From an uncultured Bacteroidales bacterium (GTDB taxonomy: Bacteria > Bacteroidota > Bacteroidia > Bacteroidales > P3), in NCBI GenBank assembly GCA_900318835.1, contig ONLW01000001.1, positions 62,001-126,000 on the forward strand: 64,000 bases of DNA. The letters are read 5' to 3'. The translations under genes and the position numbers were made by a program. Every line of letters begins with the position of its first letter. Position 1 is the stretch's first letter. The notes beneath the pieces were generated by a model. That model worked only from the letters and a program-made list of their open reading frames with translations, had not been told where the DNA came from and did not search any database. Positions 60,311-64,000 of the stretch are shown here, piece by piece.

Positions 60311-61384
60311 ATGAAACATCTCAGCAGAATCCTCCTCGCCACGATGGCCGTATTCATTTTTACAGCCTGCGAGAAAGACAACACCGACCCGTCGGGAAGC
60401 ACAGACACTGTCCCCACCGACACCATCCCGCCGACGCCCGACGCCTTTGCTCTGGTGCTCAACGAGGGCAACTACGGAAGCAACAACGCCTCGGTGTCGC
60501 GCCTCAACCTCGCCACGGGCGCCATCGACAACAACTGGTTCGACCGTGCCAACGGACGTGGCCTCGGCAACCAGGCCCAAGACATGATTGTTTACGGATC
60601 GAAGGTCTACATCACCGTCACCGAGTCGAATAGTCTCGAAGTTCTCAACCCCGCCACGGGCATCTCGAACCGCATCGACATGGGTAGCCGCAAACCCCGC
60701 AGCATCGCTGCCGCCGACGGCAAGCTCTACATCACCTGCTACAACCCCTGCAGCGTCATCCGTGTCGACACCGCCTCGCTCACCGTCGAAGCCACCTGCA
60801 CCCTCGGAGAATTTCGCCCCGAAGGCATCGCCATCGCACAGGGCAAAGCCTTCGTAGCCAGCAGCTACCAGGGCAACACCTACGACAACCACCTCTACGT
60901 CGTCGACCTCACCACCTTCGCCAACCCCACTACCGTCACCGTCGGCATGAATCTCTCCAACGTAAAGAGAATCAGCGACAACAAGGTCATCGTCTCGTGG
61001 ATTGGCAACTATGGAGACATTCCCTCGGGCTCCGCCATCGTCGATGCCACCACCCTCGCTGTCACCAACACGGGCGAGGCGTTGCAGAAGATGGATGTCT
61101 ATAACGGCAAGGTCTACGGCTACTCCGTTGAATACGACGCCGACTGGAACGAGACTAACAGCTGGAAAGTCATCACCGCCGACGGCTCGGCAGAGACCTT
61201 CCCCTTCGCCGTCAGCCTCGACGCCAACGCCTATGGCATCAACATCAACCCCGCCAACGGCGATTTCTATCTCACCTCGTCGAGCTACACCACCAATGGC
61301 GACGTCTACAGCTTCACACCCAGTGGCACACGCCGCTTCAAGGTCGAAGCTGGCTCCATCCCCTCGAAAATATTGTTCCTATAA
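60311..61384 (+). CDS. BtuG-like surface lipoprotein, beta-propeller
   Basis: The protein has 357 residues. The lipobox IFTAC is followed by EKDNTD, an acidic spacer typical of surface-exported lipoproteins. The body is a YncE/DUF5074-like seven-bladed propeller (LNEGNYGSNNASVSRLNLATG, YITVTESNSLEVLNPATG, ITCYNPCSVIRVDTASLTV, AFVASSYQGNTYDNHLYVVD, ...). BtuG proteins of Bacteroides capture cobalamin at the cell surface with very high affinity and pass it to BtuB. Position 21 bases after the btuB-like gene, under a B12 riboswitch, strongly suggests the same role here. Confidence 0.85.
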   Translation: MKHLSRILLATMAVFIFTACEKDNTDPSGSTDTVPTDTIPPTPDAFALVLNEGNYGSNNASVSRLNLATGAIDNNWFDRANGRGLGNQAQDMIVYGSKVYITVTESNSLEVLNPATGISNRIDMGSRKPRSIAAADGKLYITCYNPCSVIRVDTASLTVEATCTLGEFRPEGIAIAQGKAFVASSYQGNTYDNHLYVVDLTTFANPTTVTVGMNLSNVKRISDNKVIVSWIGNYGDIPSGSAIVDATTLAVTNTGEALQKMDVYNGKVYGYSVEYDADWNETNSWKVITADGSAETFPFAVSLDANAYGININPANGDFYLTSSSYTTNGDVYSFTPSGTRRFKVEAGSIPSKILFL

Positions 61385-61397
61385 AAATAAAAATGAA

Positions 61398-61421
61398 AGA
61401 GACGCAGCTTGCTGCGTCTCT
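61398..61421. terminator. Bidirectional hairpin between btuG-like and DUF4476-like genes
   Basis: AGAGACGCAGC and GCTGCGTCTCT form an 11-bp perfect stem with a TT loop between convergent genes. The same GAGACGC/GCGTCTC motif is found inside the decayed T9SS gene at 3528-3549. Confidence 0.75.
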
Positions 61422-61422
61422 A

Positions 61423-62160
61423 CTATTGTTGGGTCGCAATATAATCCAACACCTTGCGTTTGTCGCTACTGAAGGTGAGGATATCCACCGTGGTGTAGTA
61501 ATTCTCTCTGTCGGCACAATAGCTGTAGGCATATTTCAGAAACTCCACCTGTGAGGAGGAATAATCTATCACCTCGGCCAAACGGGCTATCTGGGAGGCT
61601 GTGAGGTTCGACGAGGCCACAATCACCTTGGCCAATGCCAGCCGGTCGCTGTCGAACGACTGCCCGCGCAGCCTTCCTATCATCGCCGTCACATCATCCT
61701 CTGTGGCCGTAGGTGTCACTTCCAGCAACACCGGAACGCCTTCGGGGGTGACCGCAGGGACAACCACGTCGACCTTTGCAGGCTTCGGTATCGTCACCAT
61801 GCGGCTTTCGGCACGGTTCTGCATCGGCGTGTAGAGCGACAAAACCTCTGTCCGCTCGTCATACACCACGTTGACCATCACCATCGGCTCACCTGGCAGC
61901 AGCTGCAGCACCGCGGCCTTCTGGGCCGGACGCTTCAGCACCACGACCACCTCGTGGGTGCGGTCACTCACGTCGCCCACCACCACACGTCCCTGCGGCA
62001 GTCTATTCATCAGGTCGCCATCCATATACACCGAAAAACTCTCGCCACGGTGAGAATCAAACGTCACCGTCGAGCGCGACATTCCCTTCTGTCCATGAGC
62101 CATCCCGCTCATCAAACCCATCATGCTCACCAGACACATTATTATTATTATCTTTTTCAT
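61423..62160 (-). CDS. Secreted DUF4476-like protein
   Basis: The protein has 245 residues with a signal peptide (MKKIIIIMCLVSMMGLMSGMAHG). An N-terminal beta-rich part (FDSHRGESFSVYMDGDLMNRLPQGRVVVGDVSDRTHEVVV) is followed by a C-terminal four-helix module (MIGRLRGQSFDSDRLALAKVIVASSNLTASQIARLAEVIDYSSSQVEFLKYAYSYCAD...) that matches the DUF4476 pattern. The function is unknown. It follows the PHP gene by 30 bases. Confidence 0.85.
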   Translation of the reverse strand: MKKIIIIMCLVSMMGLMSGMAHGQKGMSRSTVTFDSHRGESFSVYMDGDLMNRLPQGRVVVGDVSDRTHEVVVVLKRPAQKAAVLQLLPGEPMVMVNVVYDERTEVLSLYTPMQNRAESRMVTIPKPAKVDVVVPAVTPEGVPVLLEVTPTATEDDVTAMIGRLRGQSFDSDRLALAKVIVASSNLTASQIARLAEVIDYSSSQVEFLKYAYSYCADRENYYTTVDILTFSSDKRKVLDYIATQQ

Positions 62161-62190
62161 CTTTAACCTTTGTAAGAGCGTTTTTACCTA

Positions 62191-62946
62191 TTAACCTCTG
62201 AACGCCATCGTGTCGATCCATCTCCCCTCCTCACCGCGTAGTGCCATGGCGAACTCCTTGAAGGAGCGATGTTCCATGTAGATGACATTGTACACATCGC
62301 CCACGTTGTTGATGAAATGGGCGTCGCTGTCGGTGATGAAACCGAAGCGCTTGAGGTAAGCGAATTTCTTCACAAACTCGTCGCGCGTAACGAACTTGTT
62401 AATCTCCAATCCGTCGGCCTTAAGGTCGGGTGGCACGAAACCCAGCTGGCTGGTGAGACTCGTCGTCCCCTTGTTGACGTGTGCGGGAACAAAGAGGCCG
62501 CCGATACGGTGTACCTCGTCGTAGATACCGTCAATATCCACATTGATGGCGTTGAGCAGGTGGTATTCCTCCTCACCCACAATCTCCTCATTCTCGTCAA
62601 CGATAAGCTGGTAGCCGAAGCGATCCTCGTCGTTGGGAATCTTGGGCAGGTGCTCGTCGAGGAAGGCCTGCATGGTGTCGAGTTGCTCGTCGGTCTCGAA
62701 GAAGCAGAGGCAGTGGGCCTCCTCCTGTGAGGTCACCTCCACACCGCCCAGCACGAAGAGCCCCTTCTCGCGGCCCACCTTCTGCGTCACCTTCACCTGA
62801 CGTGTAGTGTTGTGGTCCGTGATGGCGATCATATCCAAGCCGCGCTCCAAGGCGCGGTCTACGATGGCTGTGGGCGACATCTCAAGGTCGCCGCACGGCG
62901 ACAGCACCGTGTGAATATGCAGGTCTGCCTTAAAAGGAGCAACCAT
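62191..62946 (-). CDS. PHP-domain metal-dependent phosphoesterase
   Basis: The protein has 251 residues. PHP motifs are KADLHIHTVLSPCGD (motif I), AITDHNT (motif II), a GGVEVTSQEEAHCLCFF segment, FVPAHVNKG and ITDSDAHFINNVG (motif IV). Such proteins hydrolyse phosphoesters with a trinuclear metal site. A PHP gene next to a DRTGG-domain gene is typical of the neighbourhood of HydABC electron-bifurcating hydrogenases, but no hydrogenase subunit follows here. Confidence 0.92.
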   Translation of the reverse strand: MVAPFKADLHIHTVLSPCGDLEMSPTAIVDRALERGLDMIAITDHNTTRQVKVTQKVGREKGLFVLGGVEVTSQEEAHCLCFFETDEQLDTMQAFLDEHLPKIPNDEDRFGYQLIVDENEEIVGEEEYHLLNAINVDIDGIYDEVHRIGGLFVPAHVNKGTTSLTSQLGFVPPDLKADGLEINKFVTRDEFVKKFAYLKRFGFITDSDAHFINNVGDVYNVIYMEHRSFKEFAMALRGEEGRWIDTMAFRG

Positions 62947-62968
62947 AACTATTGCCTTAACTACTTAA
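62947..62968. repeat. TTAACTACT microrepeat between DRTGG and PHP genes
   Basis: CCTTAACTACTTAACTACTG fills most of the gap. The same motif occurs between the ABC ATPase and permease-like genes (29593-29623) and, reversed, between the M28-fold and gldFG genes (44938-44956). Confidence 0.6.
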
Positions 62969-63304
62969 CTACTGATTCAGCAGCTGGTAGATTTTGCCAA
63001 CAGTCTCGTAGGTCTGCATGTCGGTGGAGAGGAACGGGATGCCCTCCTCGTTGCTCTGCTCCACAGTGTCCTCGCTGGCAGTCAGGCCTTTGACGAGAAT
63101 CACGCAGGCCAGCTCCTTCAGCGAGGCGATAGCCATCACATTCTTATGCGTCTGCAGCGTCACCCATACGTTGCCCATCTCGGCATTGCCCATCACATCG
63201 CTCAGCAGGTCACTGACATAGCATCCGTCAATGTCACGATCCAGCCCGCTTTCGCCACTCAACACTTTGAGATTCAACTTCTCTACAAGTTCTCTTACTT
63301 TCAT
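62969..63304 (-). CDS. DRTGG-domain protein
   Basis: The protein has 111 residues from the ATG at 63304 (MKVRELVEKLNLKVLSGESGLDRDIDGCYVSDLLSDVMGNA...), the standard length and pattern of small stand-alone DRTGG proteins (GCYVSDLLSDVMG, WVTLQTHKNVMAIASL, ILVKG, GIPFLSTD). These accompany hydrogenase genes and are thought to sense nucleotides. It precedes the PHP gene. A promoter with -33 and -7 boxes lies at 63337-63368. Confidence 0.9.
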   Translation of the reverse strand: MKVRELVEKLNLKVLSGESGLDRDIDGCYVSDLLSDVMGNAEMGNVWVTLQTHKNVMAIASLKELACVILVKGLTASEDTVEQSNEEGIPFLSTDMQTYETVGKIYQLLNQ

Positions 63305-63336
63305 ATTCAGTATTGTTTTATGAATCAATCAAGATG

Positions 63337-63368
63337 CAAAGATACAAATATTTTTCGGAACCGCCAAA
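63337..63368 (-). promoter_or_regulatory. -33/-7 promoter for the DRTGG-PHP operon
   Basis: On the minus strand: TTTG (63368-63365), a 20-base spacer, TATCTTTG (63344-63337), 33 bases before the ATG. Confidence 0.7.
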
Positions 63369-63611
63369 TGCCGGATATAAGATATTACTAATTCCATAGG
63401 TAAAATCCCATTTCCATGCGGTCTGGCGGAGCAGTTTTCTTGGGACGGTGTGTGTGACGGTGTATGGATCCAACAGTCTTGAAGTCATTAGCCGCACCAC
63501 CAGCATGCCGTAGCGTATGGGGCACGACTAGGGATGCATTGCACTTTTTTCGCCAGAAAAGCTGTTGCAATTTAACATTTTTTAAGTTAATTCAATGGTA
63601 CCAAAATCCCA
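63369..63611. other. Intergenic stretch, no gene recognised
   Basis: No convincing coding sequence is seen on either strand. A minus-strand frame at about 63388-63570 contains PHTLRHAGG, faintly like a tyrosine-recombinase box, but nothing else supports it. The stretch precedes an orphan plus-strand terminator and might carry a small RNA or gene remnant. Confidence 0.4.
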
Positions 63612-63642
63612 ACGGGCACCTGCTGTAAAGGCGGGTGCCCGT
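63612..63642 (+). terminator. Strong plus-strand terminator without an upstream gene
   Basis: ACGGGCACC and GGTGCCCGT form a 9-bp stem, followed by TTTTTG. There is no plus-strand gene for 2 kb upstream (btuG-like ends at 61384). Confidence 0.8.
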
Positions 63643-63679
63643 TTTTGTGCTTAATGCGCTGTGTATGATAGCGATGAAC

Positions 63680-63753
63680 TACTTACCATCTCCTTACCAA
63701 CTCCTAACCAACTCCTACCATAGTAGGTGTTGATAGGGTTGTGACAGGGTGTT
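63680..63753. repeat. Intergenic 11-nt-unit palindromic element, copy R7
   Basis: The centre is CCTACCATAGTAGG (63714-63727, imperfect). The left arm, read outwards, is TAGGAGTTGGT, TAGGAGTTGG, TAAGGAGATGG, TAAGTAG, resembling the right arm of R1. The right arm is TAGGTGTTGA, TAGGGTTGTGA, CAGGGTGTT. It follows the orphan terminator by 37 bases. Confidence 0.83.
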
Positions 63754-63851
63754 CATGTTTAACGGTTGTTAATATTTTTCTATTGGAACCTTCCCGGCCA
63801 ACTGTTTGGAATCAGAAAACATTAATTTGTGCAGGATTCAGGAATTATGCG

Positions 63852-63859
63852 TATTTTTG
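63852..63859 (+). promoter_or_regulatory. -7 box at the end-of-window gene
   Basis: TATTTTTG (TAnnTTTG) lies only 5 bases before the ATG at 63865. Either the message is nearly leaderless or the true start is further downstream. Confidence 0.45.
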
Positions 63860-63864
63860 CAGTT

Positions 63865-64000
63865 ATGATTAAAAAGAACTATCGTTTCAACTATTTAATA
63901 CTGATATATTTGGCAGGAATAGTCTTCTTTACACTGTTCCGTATTGCCGAAACCATAGCCTATTGTGCCCAGACTGAGGGGGTCGACAACTTCGAAGGGT
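63865..64000 (+). CDS. Probable LTA-synthase/sulfatase-family membrane protein (5' end only)
   Basis: 45 codons are visible: MIKKNYRFNYLILIYLAGIV, then FFTLFRIAETIAYCAQTEGV and on. A basic N-terminus is followed by a hydrophobic helix and the FFTLFR pattern common at the start of Bacteroidota LTA-synthase-family sulfatase-like proteins, which are multi-helix membrane proteins with an outside alkaline-phosphatase-fold domain. With only the first helix in view the call is tentative. The gene runs off the window. Confidence 0.5.
   Translation, partial: MIKKNYRFNYLILIYLAGIVFFTLFRIAETIAYCAQTEGVDNFEG

Noticed and set aside
63388..63570. Minus-strand frame with PHTLRHAGG, suggestive of a tyrosine recombinase
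   Set aside because: Only one short motif fits, no Arg/Tyr partners or neighbouring mobile genes are present, and the frame is short.

Overview
The window reads as chromosomal DNA from an uncultured Bacteroidales (Bacteroidota). The evidence is the family content (PorX, a GldF-GldG fusion, TonB-dependent receptors with carboxypeptidase-like N-termini, T9SS-type C-terminal domains, DUF4476-like and lipocalin-like lipoproteins, a BtuB/BtuG-like pair), the many promoters of the TTTG-N19-TAnnTTTG type, and a lack of strong Shine-Dalgarno sites. No rRNA, tRNA, CRISPR array or transposase was recognised. The window starts inside uvrA and ends just inside a probable LTA-synthase/sulfatase-type gene.

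Layout. 1-3183 (-): porX, a secreted protein of unknown function, and the 5' end of uvrA. 3265-4411: a palindromic repeat element, a decayed T9SS cargo gene and a chimeric ORF6N gene. 4535-7945 (+): mfd, converging on a PepSY-like secreted protein and purA. 10765-16404 (-): a tightly packed run of a beta-CASP nuclease, a DNA/RNA endonuclease, a lipoprotein, a type II restriction-modification pair with a split m5C methyltransferase, and an N-terminal half transketolase. 16761-23723 (+): yidC, nhaD, a membrane-anchored protein and two lipocalin-like lipoproteins. 23974-30770 (-): a YbjQ protein, an ABC ATPase, two permease-like proteins, a lipoprotein, a YtrA-type GntR regulator and an M16 peptidase. 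30850-33521 (-): a small membrane protein and a TonB-type receptor. 33936-35390 (-): an MNT nucleotidyltransferase and a truncated HEPN gene running into a 5'-truncated T9SS cargo gene. 35593-39220 (+): Wzz-like, O-antigen ligase-like and porin-like genes. Then clcA (-), an OmpA-family lipoprotein (+) and a SAM methyltransferase-like gene (-). 43409-54878 (+): a long operon-like run of a degenerate M28 peptidase, GldFG, a DUF4340-like protein, surE, a small membrane protein, lpxB, a SpoIID-like protein, a thioredoxin-like protein, ftsY and rimO. Then rex (-), a membrane-spanning TPR/AraC regulator (-), a cobalamin riboswitch followed by btuB-like and btuG-like genes (+), and a DUF4476-like protein, PHP and DRTGG genes (-).

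The most unusual signal is a dispersed family of intergenic elements built from 11-nt units. The consensus is close to TAGGAGTTGGG, and the units read outwards in both directions from a CCTACCATGGTAGG-like centre. Seven copies, plus an eighth with the same architecture but a different unit (about GTTGTCCGATA), occupy eight of the ten gaps longer than about 240 bp. Most lie next to a terminator hairpin, and none lies inside a gene. Related short tandem or palindromic repeats are also embedded in frame inside conserved genes (mfd, yidC, rimO, btuB and others). A second theme is a pair of parallel rearrangements in which a small defence-type or phage-type gene (ORF6N, HEPN) is fused to the broken 3' part of an InlB-repeat/T9SS cargo gene.
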